Assembly: GCA_029531795.1 (NCBI GenBank)
Contig: JAPEIS010000005.1
Coordinates: forward strand, 2,230,001-2,294,000
Length of the DNA stretch: 64,000 nucleotides
From: Sclerotinia nivalis
Lineage: Eukaryota; Ascomycota; Leotiomycetes; Helotiales; Sclerotiniaceae
Direction of reading: 5' to 3'
Under the pieces are notes generated by a model that did no database searches, was not told where the DNA came from, and worked only from the letters and a program-made list of their open reading frames with translations. A program made the translations under genes and the position numbers. Of this stretch, positions 47,301 to 58,004 are shown piece by piece (position 1 is the stretch's first letter; every line of letters starts with the position of its first letter).

Positions 47301-48119
47301 CAAAACGATATTGTAGTTTTCATTAACGGATCGAAACAAACAAACAGAAATACAGAATATAGCATTATCGGATACCTGGATAAACGCAAACTTTGCGAAG
47401 TCAGTTTCACAATAAGCAAACATAAGGAAATATACAACGCAAAAACTGAAGCAGCACTCGAAGGTCTTAAAACCGCAACCGCTCTACCAGAAGCCAGAAT
47501 GACCCCGAACATCTGGATCTATCTTGATAACATCAAAATAGTAATACAGCTTCTCTCAAACTCCACAGATTCCTCATAGGAAACCTTCACATCCTTCCGA
47601 AAGCTGGCATCAAGCTGGAAGCATAATACGATCTGTATCCGATAAATCCCAGGGCACAAAGACATAACAAGAAATGAAACAACCGACAAAACAACAAAAA
47701 CAGAAGCCGCCCTTAAACAACCCGAATCAGATTTCTCATATACAGAACTCAGAAAAGAAACCAAAGGCTCACAACAGAAAACCATTGACAAACTGTAATC
47801 GACAATAATCCCCCCACCCTACAAAGTTTTGAAGATCCATTCGTTACCGAAATTCCCTAAAGAACTTGCTCTACCCAGAAGTTTCCTAGAACGCTTGATA
47901 GCTATCCGATCAAAGCACAAAGACTTCGCAGCTTATCATAAATGTTTCCATCATCAAGATATATATACCCTTTACAAATACAACACACGCAAAACCCCCT
48001 TGCACTTTTTCTTCTACAACATTACTAAAAGAAAACACCCTCATCCGAAAGGCAAATCTGAAACCCTCCTCCCATATCTTTGCAGCACTTACAAAGGAAC
48101 CAAAAAATTAATAGAATGA
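44390..48119 (+). pseudogene. Tad-D ORF2: endonuclease-RT-RNase H, broken
   Basis: The start is ATG 44390, inside the end of ORF1. Endonuclease: IDIILIQELYI near 44490 and an open stretch 44555-44785. RT: FRNAILAIIPKFNKVDLSTPRSYRSIALLSILGKGLEQLI (given here from its first and last blocks, 45850-45975), LTLNIKGAFDTILPD near 46120, YRLPQGSPISSILFILYIAP near 46290, FGYTDNIVII near 46378 (second catalytic Asp changed to Asn). RNase H at about 47300-47690: VVFINGSKQ (first Asp now Asn), AKTEAALEGLK, IYLDNIKIVIQ, IPGHKDITRNE. C-terminal knuckle: YHKCFHHQDIYTLYKY. A register change occurs between 46480 and 47230. Not functional. Confidence 0.85.
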
Positions 48120-48618
48120 ACAAATAGAACTAATTTCTTCATCGATATATGCCCCTGATATCTTCCTTTAGAACCTATCCCGATATCAACTCTCATACCC
48201 CTTCCAAGGGATAACAATATCCTCAAGGGTGAATAAATTGATAATAATGAAATTTTTCTTCTGTATTTTCTTTTATTAAAAAAAAAAAAAAAAAAAATTT
48301 TTTCCTTTTTTGAATAAGCAATTGTATTAGGAAAGTCACAGGGCCGAGGGCGGATCAGCTGCAGCTTAGCAGATTTGATAATATTACATAATCCCTTTAA
48401 GGGATCACAAAGTAAAAACAAAATCATAGCAGCTATAGAAATACACCTACAAATCATTTAATTCTTAGATATAGTTATATATATATAGCTATTCATAGCC
48501 TAGAAATAACTCCCTAACGGCCTTTGACCCAATAAGATATACAACAAGAAAGGGGACTTCGTCCCCAACCTCCGGCCGTTAAATAATAATACACACACAC
48601 ACATACACTACAACTACC
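48120..48618 (+). other. Tad-D 3' untranslated region, hairpins and (CA)n tail
   Basis: No gene. It holds a long A-tract (48278-48298), an outer stem TAACGGCC/GGCCGTTA (48515-48522 with 48574-48581) enclosing a stem-loop GGGGAC-TTC-GTCCCC (48552-48566), then (AC)n at 48591-48608 and CTACAACTACC. The minus-strand ORF 48089-48457 crosses the A-tract and is not a gene. Confidence 0.75.
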
Positions 48619-48739
48619 TTGGATACAACATTTTCGAAGAATTGAATTTTTCGAAAAATACGTTTATTATCGCGTTTTATTGATCAATCGATCGTTCTTA
48701 TTATCTATAGGATTTAAAAACGAAACTTTTCAGCCCCGG

Positions 48740-50263
48740 CAGGCGCTATACGGACGCGTTTCCGCCACTATACTTCCCGCCCCCTCGACCCCCTCCCTTT
48801 CCCAAGCTCTCATTAATACAATCAATATTGTTACTAATAGAGCAAATGAAGATCAATAGATTTTTAGCCTCATCGCTTTGCTATGGAATGATTATCTCAA
48901 TACCGAAACAGTTTGGGCTTTCCCTATTCGACTTCGAAAACCCTTGATTGTATTATGTACTGATATCTCTTTTACAGTAAACAAGCACTTCGATATGTTT
49001 ATCAATGGATCTCATCCTCTTCGATCTACCAAACCTTCTACCAAAACTTCTGTCAATTCTTTTGGCCTTGATATACAAATTTCTCAACCGGTATTCGTGC
49101 CTGAAATTGCTAAACCTATAAAAACCCTTGTTATAGTCCAATATTTCAAGGATTCTACCTATATTCAAAAGGCTGCAACTCTTTTACTACCAATTATACA
49201 ATCTACAAACCCAAAAACTGGGAACCGAACCGGATCTCAATCTAAAACTCAATCTTAAATCTTACACAAAACTGATACTCGCTTTTTTGTTCGGATTAAA
49301 CTCGATCATCCAGTTCGAAAAACCGATTCCTTTGTTATACTTAGTATATTAAAAGAACAATTAAGAAACGATACTAAACTTTTGAAAGAAATCCAAACAA
49401 TAAATACTGGGTTTGTATTATATACAAACTCTTTAGTGAACTTAATAGCTTTAGAAAACCTTTCAAATATAATCGAAAAAGTATTCGAAACCTGCAAAAT
49501 CGAACAATAACAATTATAAATTATCTATCGATTGAATTACATTTTATAAACCATCACAATTTTAGAAGACTCATAATAATTGATCATTATCCTAATCGAA
49601 TCGAAAACTATACTCGATATTATCAACGATAATACAGGATAACAAACAATCTAAACAATTGAATCTATACAAAGCAAAGAATCCGGATTATATAATTCTA
49701 CTTGATTCTTGAGTTTTCCAGCTTTGCAATATACAGCCCTTCCCAAGAACCTTTGGATTCTAGAAATTATAATTAACATTTTCCAAATCGTCTTCAAATC
49801 CAAAATAATCCAATATACTCGATGCTTTCAATAACACAATACTCGAACTTACTTTCATCCAGAAAGATACTGAATCTGTAACACAATCGAACATACAGAA
49901 AAGAATCATTCAATCCGATACAATACAATCTATACTTGTCCAACGAAATACCTACATTGTGAAAGCCCTTATCCTGCAAACAATCTATATTGCCTCCTTT
50001 GTCTTATTTATAAAAGCTTCAAAAGCAAATCGGAAAAACAAACTATCCAGAAAACCTCAAAAGAAGCTAAAACTAAAACTTATACTAATACAAAATATTT
50101 TCGAACCCTAAAAGCCGATTCTCCTATAGAAGAATCTATTACTCCTTCAACTCTAATCCGAACTCCTTTAATATTATCTTTATTGATACTACCCTCTTTT
50201 AATCTTTCTAATCGTTTCATAATATTAGAAGCTTTTTTTTTTTCGATTCCTTTTAATATATAA
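48740..50263 (+). pseudogene. Tad-C2 ORF1, broken by stops
   Basis: Collinear with 37050-38573. The stretch 48878-49258 is open for 126 codons (SFTVNKHFDMFINGSHPLRS, then a Thr/Pro-rich stretch). LLKEIQTINTGFVLYTNSLV lies near 49380. The zinc-knuckle segment near 49940-49990 has lost cysteines to Tyr (TCPTKYLHCESPYPANNLYC, still 20 residues). Stop TAA is at 50261-50263. Start uncertain, as in copy 1. Confidence 0.75.
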
Positions 50264-53200
50264 TCCTAGATTATCTTCTAAACCATTGACCATTTTACAA
50301 ATTAATATAACTAAAAACGCTACTTTATACGAATTAGCACTTTCCTTAGTTAATAATTCTTATATTGATATAATTCTGATTCAAGAACCTTATATATTCT
50401 CAGATATCTTATATCGAATCACTAAATCTCATCCTGTTTATGAAACTTTCATATTATTCGATAACTGGGAAACCCGGCCTCGTATAATGTCTTATATTTA
50501 TAAAAATGCAAACATTCGAGCTAATCAGCTCCGGTTTGTATCCTCCCGGGATTTATTATTTTTACAAATTCAATCTTTAATTGATTCTATTTTTACAATC
50601 ATTAATATTTATAATACTTCTAGAAGTTATACAAATGAGAATCAAACAATACAAACTTTCTTTGATTTATCTTCGAACATTTTAAATTCTATACTTCTTA
50701 TAAAGAATCTAAACCTCCATCATTCGAGATGGAATCCCTTTTGCTCTTCACATTTAAGTTCTGCAGAATCTTTTATAATCTAGCTAGATACAAATTCTTT
50801 CAATTTTCTTTCTATAATCGATGAATCTACCCACAATTTGGACAACGTTCTCGATCTAGTTTTCCTTTCAGGACTATATACAACCAATATAGTTTCTGCA
50901 TTGCATTTGGATACAATTTCCGATCACCGATCCTTATTAACAACTTTGAATTGGAATATAAGATTTCAAGATCCAATCCAAAGACTCCGAATCAATACAT
51001 TAGACAAAAAACTCTTCTCTATTTTATTAATAGAGAATCTATTGAATCTAGATCTACTAGCTCTAAACACGATTACAAATCTTGATAAATTAGTTTTAGA
51101 TATCACTCAAGCTCTACAATCAGCATACATAGGATCAGCTCAAAGATCACTCGGCCGAAATATAGGTCAACTATAATGGAACGAGGCCTACCGGACAACT
51201 ATTCAAGAAAACCGAACAAACAACTCTCCAGAATCAAAACAAAATCTTCGAAAGGTTGTCAAAAAAGCGAAAAAGGAATTCTAACTTTCTAAGCTTGATT
51301 CAGTCAAGGAAATAAAAGATATTTTTAAAATAACAAAATGGCATCAATCAGCTGGAACATATCGAACTCCTCCTTTAGTAGATCCTTTAGATCATTCTCT
51401 TGCTACAACAATTCAAATTAAAAGAGATCTACTCATCAATAATCTGCTAACCAATACAACTAAAGTTAACGATATCCCATTTGATTCGCTTTCAACTTCC
51501 ATTCGTTCAATTGCCTTTCCTGTTATTACAATTCAGGATATTCAAACTGCTATCCTTCGTACAGGTAATACAGCTCCAGGAATAGACAAGATCCCTACCA
51601 AGATCCTACAGTTAGTATAACCACTGATCGAATTATATATCTTACAACTCTTTCAAAAATGCCTCGAAATAGATTACCATCCTAAATGTTTCCGATCAGC
51701 GATTGTAACCATCGTTCCGAAACCGAACAAATCAGATCGCACAAGTCCTAGATCTTATAGACCAATAGCCCTGCTCTCAGTATTAGGAAAAGGTCTCGAA
51801 CGTTTGATTGCAAAGAAGATGTTCTGGATTGCTATAATCCTCAAAGTACTAGCCAAGCAACAATTCGGAGCGCTTCCCCTGCATTCATCAATCGATCTCA
51901 CAACTTGCCTTATACATGATTTGGAAATAACTTTGAATTCAAATTCTAAAGCTACCTTATTAACTATGAATATCAAAGATGCTTTTGATGTTGTTCTTCT
52001 AGGATGTTTGGTCCGCCGATTCAGGGAACAAGGATGGCTTGATAATCTAGTTCGATGGATACAATCGTTCTCTACAAATCGAACAATTTGTATTCGGCTT
52101 GACGGCGAAACAGGGCCCAACACTAGTATTAGATATGGTTTGCTACAAAACTTCCCAATTTCGTCTATTCTTTTTATACTTTATATAGCTCCTTTGTTTT
52201 GGTTAAGCAATCCTATTCAAAGATTTGGATATATAGATGATATTGCACTAATAGCTTTTTCTTTAAGCTTACAATTTAATTGTGATCAACTACAATCCGA
52301 AATGCTGGAAACTTTGGATTAAAGCAAATCTGAAGGGATCACTTTCAATCCTATAAAGTTTAAACTGATTCATTTCTTCAAAGGTTTCAGGAAAGGTATC
52401 GAAAGCTTTATTATCTATACAGAAAATCTTTTAATAATGGAGAAACCAAACCCATTAAGATAATTGGAGGTTTACTTCGATAGGGAACTGAGTTTCAAAT
52501 CTTATGTTCAGATCCTTTCAACTAAGGCTCTCACAATTGCGAATGCATTATGTTCGCTTGGAAGGACAACCCAAGGTATTTTATTAATATTGCTTCAAAG
52601 AGCGATTACAATCTGTGTTCTGAAGAAATGCTACTTTGTAGCCGAAACCTGATGGTCTAGCTGAACTAGGAAACGAGGCCTAAACTTTATAATCTCGAAT
52701 CAAGTGGATGGATATTTGAAGCTTTTGAATAAGATTGTATTAGCTAACACTCGAGCAATCCTCTTTGTATTCCGTACAACTAATACTGCTGTTCTATACA
52801 AGGAATCAAATCTGATGCCTTCTAAAATTGAGCTAAATTTGATATCCCAGAGCTTCGCTGCTCGAACAACTCAGCTAGATCCTAAATATCCTCTTCGAAT
52901 TCGAACCAAAAATATCCTAGCTAAAGCTGGGGCTAGAACTGCTGAATCAAGGTTCTCAAGAATTATCTTAGCTCTTCCAAAAACTGAATATATCAATCCA
53001 ATTACTTTTCCCCTTTAAAAAAACAAAGAACTATATATTATTACAGAAACCCGGATCGATAGCCCTTTCAATCATTCGAAGGAACAAACAGTTAAGGATT
53101 TCGAAAGATTTATATCTACGATTCCAAAAAATGATTTGCAAGTCTTCTTCGATGATTCGAAAAACGAAGCTCTGGATAATACTACAGAAGATAGATCAGT

Positions 53201-54041
53201 GATTTATCAATACAATCTACAAATAGATCAATAGACTTTTTCATTAGACTATAATATTGAAATCTTCGATGTCGAAACAGTTGCAACTTTGAAAGGTGTT
53301 CAAACAGTAATACAGCTACTTTCAGCTAGATTCGCTACAAACCTTTGGGTTTTCTTGAATAATTTAGAGATTGCTATACGATTAGACTCTCATTTCATTG
53401 GATCCTTTCAATCTATATTTGAAGAATTCTACGAACTAATTATAGCTTGGCCTTTTAGGCCCTGCTTGCCATATACTCATCCTAATTCAATTCGAATTCG
53501 ATGGGTTCCTGAACACCTAGATATCCCCGGAAACGAAGTAACGAACAAAACAGCTAAAAAAGGAACAGCATTCCCATCCCCATCTGATTCTATCTGTATT
53601 CTCGCCTTCTTGAAAAGAATCGCTAAAACGAATGCCAAATCAACAAAAGCTAAATTATAAACAATTATAATATCATAAAGCTACAATGATCTTTTTATAA
53701 CTTATAACAACAAATCGATTATACTTTCTTTTGATCGAACGATACTAGGATATATCCTAGCAGCCAGATCTCAATACAGCGATTTCGCAGCGTATCACGA
53801 TCGCTTCAATCACGAAGATACTTATATGCTATGCTCATATAGGAAAAGAAAATCCCTTTTTCATTTTTACTTTTGTAAAATTGGAAATGCTCAAAAAACC
53901 CTTTCAAAGTTACCATTATTTGAAGCCATCCTTTATCTTTTGGGAAGCATAGAAGGAGTAGCGAAACTAGCAATTTAGTTCAAATCTATAAGGTTCTATC
54001 AGGATATATATTCTCGATTCCCTATACAATTTATTGATTGA
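50256..54041 (+). pseudogene. Tad-C2 ORF2: endonuclease-RT-RNase H, best preserved LINE ORF2 here
   Basis: The frame has 1261 codons from 50256, where the ATG of copy 1 is ATA, to TGA 54039-54041. Endonuclease 50286-51176: YIDIILIQEPY, DNVLDLVFLSGL, TISDHRSLLT. RT: GIDKIPTKILQ near 51585, YRPIALLSVLGKGLERLIAKK near 51757, an open 172-codon block at 51804-52322 with LLTMNIKDAFDVVLLG, LLQNFPISSILFILYIAP and FGYIDDIALIA (active site intact). RNase H 53040-53620: VFFDDSKNEALD, IRLDSHF, VPEHLDIPGNEVTNKTAK (last Asp now Asn). C-terminal knuckle: YHDRFNHEDTYMLCSYRKRKS near 53795. The start codon loss and about a dozen stops make it inactive. Confidence 0.92.
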
Positions 54042-54484
54042 AGGATTGCTTTGATTTTTATTTTTATTTTTATTTTTATTTTATGTTATTTTTGGATTTT
54101 CTTTGTATAAGGCGTTGGGTTTTGGTTCGGAAAGATTGAGTTTGTATAAACTTTAAAAAAAAAAAAAAATCTTTATATTAACAAAATCATATTAAAAAAA
54201 AAAGCTCGATTGCGACGACGAAGGAGAGGAGATCAGGAATCGAGGGATCTAACTGTATTGTGGAGGACAGCTGAAATATCTACCCAAAGGATTAACTCAA
54301 TACGCAACAGCAATCATATAAACCCTGCTGAAGCATTTAGTATATATAATACTAGTAAATTTAGATTAGCTAATTAGAAACCCAGGGGCCTTCCTCCCCT
54401 GGCGTCCTTTGTCCCAATTGGGAATTTGAGGCCTGTGCTTCGTACAGAGCCTCGGACGAAAAATATCACACACACACACACACA
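54042..54484 (+). other. Tad-C2 3' untranslated region, hairpins and (CA)n tail
   Basis: No gene. The stem-loop CCAGGGG-CCTTCCT-CCCCTGG (54382-54402) is perfect here, and a second stem GAGGC...GCCTC spans 54428-54453. The (CA)n tail is at 54469-54485. Confidence 0.75.
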
Positions 54485-54571
54485 CTACAACCACCTTAAT
54501 CTCATACTAATCCAATCAAATCATAATGTGTATTCACACGATCGGTTACTGTAAGATCCGTGATCGTAACA
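54485..54571 (-). repeat. Gypsy-3 5' LTR, right piece (start of the LTR)
   Basis: It matches 57919-58004 and the reverse complement of 57089-57175, ending in ATCGTAACA (TGTTACGAT on the minus strand). With 36581-36930 it makes up one LTR interrupted by the LINE array. The first 12 bases repeat the last 13 of the left piece, apart from transitions, and are the target duplication. Confidence 0.88.
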
Positions 54572-54574
54572 CAG

Positions 54575-56415
54575 TATTAAACTAATCAGAAGCGAATAAG
54601 AAATAACAATCAATAGTTTATTATTCCTGTAAGTTATCGTTAACAAAACTAAATTATGAGATTTACGATAAAGAGCTATTAGCTATAATCGAAGCATTTA
54701 GGGAATGGAGAGTTTATTTGGAAGAATCGAAATATACAATGCAGGTATATATTGATTATAAGAATCTAATTTACTTTATTATAATGAAGGAATTAAACAA
54801 ACAGTAGATCAGATAGTTCGAAACTATAACTATCTACAATTTTCGTATTTCATATATCAAAGGAACAGAAAACGCCAAAGTCAATGCTTTTAGTAGAAAA
54901 CCGGAATATTTACAAAATAAAGTATACGAAATATATGCGATTTTAAAAAAAAAAGATGATGTATTAATATACAACAAATCACAATTCGTTGCTTTCTTCA
55001 GAATTGATTATAGTATAATCAAAAAGCAATTGAAAGTAGAATATAAACAAGATACTATTGCAAAACGAATCCTCAAGAATACAAACAATTTAGAAAAGAG
55101 ACTCAGTATCGATGAAGAGTTTATATACTTCTATAATAAATTATATATACCTTTCAAATTAACTGAAGGATATATTCGAAAATAATACAAGCTTTCAGTT
55201 CATAAGTATCAAAAAGTAATTAAAACCTTTGCTAAAATCAAAAAAGAAGTTTACTTTCCAAAAATGAGGATTACAATTGAGAAAATAATTGGGAACTGTA
55301 ATATCTGTATACAGAACAAAGCTATTAGATATACTCTATATAATCAACTCAAGATCTTTGAATTATCTATTCAATTGTAGAAGTCTATTGTATAGGATTT
55401 CGTAATAAAACTATTTATATCCAAAGAACCAATCATACTAAAGAAATACAATTCTATTCTAATAATAACAAACAGATTAACGAAATTCGTTTATATGATA
55501 TCATTCTATAAGAAATGAACGATAGATAATCTAATTTATATATTTCTACAAAACATAATCAGTATTCATAATATACCAAAGGAAATAATTTCAGATAAAG
55601 ATAAACTTTTCATATCAAAATTTTGGATTATTCTTATAGTATTGTTTGGAATCAAATACAAACTATTTACTGCATTTCATCTTCAAACAGATAACCAAAC
55701 AGAATATTTAAATGAGACGATAAAAGCTTATCTATATTACTATATCAATTATAAACAAGACAATTAGATTGAATTACTATTCTTAACTCAATTCGTATAT
55801 AATATATCGGAAACAGAAACAACAAAAATAACGCCAATATATACTAACTATAGATATACTCCATTAGTTTATCATTTATTATTCCTACAAACAACGAATA
55901 TTGACAAAGCTATAAAAGATATATCAAAAATCAAAGAACTACACAAACAACTCTTATTGGATCTACAATTTATAGCCTTAAGAACAGTCGCATATTATAA
56001 CAAATCACAGAATATAGGATCTATTTTTAAAAAAGGGGATAAAGTTTATTTGATTCGAAGAAACATTCAAATGCAACAATCAAACGATAAACTAGATTAC
56101 AAAAAACTAGGATTATTCGAAATCGAAGAAATAATAAAATCTATCAATTTCAGATTGAAACTATCAAATATTATAAATATCCATTTAGTATTCTATATAT
56201 TCTTATTCGAATTAGTATTACCAAGAGTGTCGAATGTATCAGAGATTATAATCGAATTCATCAATCCGAATACCAAATACAATATTGAAATAATACTAGA
56301 TTACAAATATATCAGAAATACAATAAAGTATTTAATCAAATAATTCGATTATTTACATTCAGAAAACATTTGGGAACCCAAAAAGAATCTCAATTGTCCT
56401 AAAAAGCTATAAGCA
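54575..56415 (+). pseudogene. Gypsy-3 pol remnant: RNase H, integrase, chromodomain
   Basis: The sequence begins abruptly in the RNase H domain (YEIYDKELLAIIEAF near 54657, then YIDYKNLIYFI and RISYIKGTENAKVNAFSRK). The integrase zinc finger is partly kept (VHKYQKVIKTF, NCNICIQNKAI near 55200-55320). The core has Asp in DFVIKLF, Asp in IISDKDKLFISKFW, and Glu in NQTEYLNETIKAYL near 55720. The GPY/F-like part is 55957-56343 (KGDKVYLIRRN). A chromodomain follows: YNIEIILDYKYIRNTIKYLI, stop, FDYLHSENIWEPKKNL near 56280-56385. RT, protease and gag of this plus-strand copy are missing on the left. Stops interrupt it. Confidence 0.88.
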
Positions 56416-56440
56416 TTTCATTAACGATATCCGGATCTAT

Positions 56441-57073
56441 TCAGAAAGGATCAAAAGGATTCGAAAAAGACAAAGAATCGAAACTTTTCAAAAGATCGAA
56501 CAGAGCATTACTAAAACCGAAAGTATTTCCGTTTATTCTTTCCTTTTCCGTTTGCTCTTTTGTTAATCGTTTTTTCTCTTCCAAAGCATCCAATTCATCC
56601 AAATATTTAAGGCCATAATCGGCCATCCGCTTTCTACAATCATATAGGAATTTCTTTTGTTTATACAAATACAAAATTTTAACAAACGCTTTTTCCTTTT
56701 TACAATCTAATTTCTCTTTTTGTTTATCCAAAGACACCCAATTCGAAATACAAAGCACTTTCCGATCCCAATCTTCTTCCAAAGGAAATTCGGCATTATA
56801 AAGAATTCGAACCAAAATATATTCGGAACAATAAAAACGTTGAGGATTATTAACATCTTTCATATAGCGAAGTTTTTCATTACGATAATGAGAACAAGGA
56901 GATATTTCAACTCCATAATTATTGATAGATTGAATCAGAAGAATCTGTTCGGAATGTTTTCGAATGGAAGGTAGGGATTTTTTAATTTTGGAGGAAAATA
57001 TAATGGGAAAAGAGAGTTTTGCATTTTTCTTTAGAATATAGTTCCGCCTTATAAGCTTGAGACAAGCTTTAGC
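56441..57073 (-). CDS. Open antisense ORF at the 3' end of Gypsy-3 (degenerate zinc motif, basic/acidic helix)
   Basis: An uninterrupted register of 210 codons runs antisense between the pol end and the polypurine tract. The only good ATG is at 56863 (MKDVNNP, 140 codons). Upstream the frame stays open back to a TAG at 57076-57074. The N-terminal half has PCSHYRNEKL and FYCSEY, which look like a Cys-rich zinc module with some Cys turned into Tyr. The C-terminal half is helical and charged: KQKEKLDCKKEKAFVKILYL, RMADYGLKYLDELDALEEKK. From memory, similar antisense proteins (Cys module, then a RGLKSLDELDAxEE-like block) accompany many fungal gypsy elements; function unknown. Remaining open amid heavy RIP is notable. 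Whether it is expressed is unknown. Confidence 0.55.
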   Translation of the reverse strand, partial: AKACLKLIRRNYILKKNAKLSFPIIFSSKIKKSLPSIRKHSEQILLIQSINNYGVEISPCSHYRNEKLRYMKDVNNPQRFYCSEYILVRILYNAEFPLEEDWDRKVLCISNWVSLDKQKEKLDCKKEKAFVKILYLYKQKKFLYDCRKRMADYGLKYLDELDALEEKKRLTKEQTEKERINGNTFGFSNALFDLLKSFDSLSFSNPFDPF

Positions 57074-57076
57074 CTA

Positions 57077-57088
57077 AATGAGGGATAG
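57077..57088 (+). other. Gypsy-3 polypurine tract
   Basis: AATGAGGGATAG lies directly before the 3' LTR at 57089, just beyond the open end of the antisense ORF. Confidence 0.55.
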
Positions 57089-57583
57089 TGTTACGATTAC
57101 GGATCTTATAATAACCGATCATATGAATATATGTTATGATTTGATCGAATTAGTATGAGATTAAAATAATCGTAGGAATAAACGAGTACAGATTATATTA
57201 GTACCAAAGGTTATATAATAAACCCTATATATTATATACACAAAGGAAAGGTTCAATAAGATTGTAGGTCCAACAAGATTGTAGATCCAATAAGATTGTA
57301 GGTTCAACGAGATTATAGATCCAACAGAATTCTAGATCTAGGACCTTTCGAAATCCTGAAGGCTCCAAGTACAAAGGTCTATATAAGCAGGATGGATTCC
57401 TTTATTTGTAGAGCTTTGTATTCAAGAACAATCATTAATTTAACATTATAGTTATTATACAATACAATCGTTATATCTTTCATTCTCACCAAACCCCTAT
57501 TTGATCTTTAGTAGAAACCACCACAGTCTTTCTATAAGTCCCTTGATCACTTCTTAGTGATAAAGGATTGTAGCGGCGTAACA
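57089..57583 (+). repeat. Gypsy-3 3' LTR
   Basis: The 495-bp LTR runs from TGTTACGATTACGG to GGCGTAACA. It carries a five-unit 17-bp tandem repeat (57251-57335; unit GTCCAACAAGATTGTAG) and a TATATAAGCAGG segment near 57382 that could be a TATA box. Its last 64 bp recur at 4671-4734. Confidence 0.88.
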
Positions 57584-58004
57584 CTTGGTGAGAATGAAGA
57601 TATAACGATTGTATTATATGATAACTATAGTATTAAACTAATGATTGTTCTTGAATACGAAGCTCTACAAATAAAGGAATCCATCCTGCTTATATAAACC
57701 TTCGTACTTGAAGCCTTCAGGACCTCGAAAGATCCTGAACCTAGAATTCTGTTGGACCTACAATCTTGTCGGACCCACAATCTTGTCGGACCTACAATCT
57801 TGTTGGACCTACAATCTTATTGGATTTACAATCTTGTTGGATCTTTCCTTTGCGTACATAATATACAGGATCCATCACATAACCTTTGGTACTAATATGG
57901 CCTGTGCTCGTTTGTTCTTACGACCACCCTAATCTCGTACTAATTCGATCAAATCATAACGTGTATTCACACGATCGGTTATTGTAAGATCCGTGATCGT
58001 AACA
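57584..58004 (-). repeat. Second Gypsy-3 LTR, inverted and lacking its last ~95 bp
   Basis: The reverse complement of 57089-57490, abutting the first LTR tail to tail. It contains six 17-bp repeat units (57741-57842) against five in its partner and keeps more G and C. No internal sequence of its own element remains; Tad-A copy 2 follows directly. The ORF 57708-57932 is a translation of the tandem repeat. Confidence 0.88.

Larger units (their letters stand above)
42796..48607 (+). mobile_element. Tad-D LINE
   Basis: A third family of Tad-like LINE, complete from leader to (CA)n tail, lying between the two Tad-C copies. It keeps visibly more G and C than its neighbours, and several zinc and catalytic residues survive, so it seems less affected by RIP. 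The element is bounded by CTACAACCACC (42785-42795) on the left and CTACAACTACC (48608-48618) on the right, which may be its target duplication. Confidence 0.88.
48619..54496 (+). mobile_element. Tad-C LINE copy 2
   Basis: The second full-length Tad-C, with the same leader start (ACAACATTTTCGAAG at 48625) as copy 1 (36935). Differences from copy 1 are nearly all transitions, spread over both strands. Its tail (CA)n and CTACAACCACCT (54485-54496) lead straight back into the interrupted Gypsy-3 LTR. Confidence 0.9.

Noticed and set aside
47066..47791. Three minus-strand ORFs rich in Cys and Phe that could look like secreted effectors
   Set aside because: They lie antisense to the RNase H domain of Tad-D (VVFINGSK, AKTEAALEG, YLDN, IPGHKD), which explains the open frames.
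48089..48457. 122-codon minus ORF with a Phe run
   Set aside because: The Phe run is the complement of the Tad-D A-tract; the rest is antisense to the ORF2 end and 3' untranslated region.
51755..52123. 122-codon minus-strand ORF, also seen at 40065-40430
   Set aside because: Both are antisense to the same RT segment of Tad-C; being present in both copies only reflects the RT being conserved.
57251..57335. Regular short repeats that could suggest a CRISPR array
   Set aside because: Units of 17 bp are contiguous with no spacers, and they lie in a fungal LTR.
57708..57932. 74-codon ORF with CWTYNL-type repeats
   Set aside because: It is the translation of the 17-bp minisatellite in the inverted LTR.
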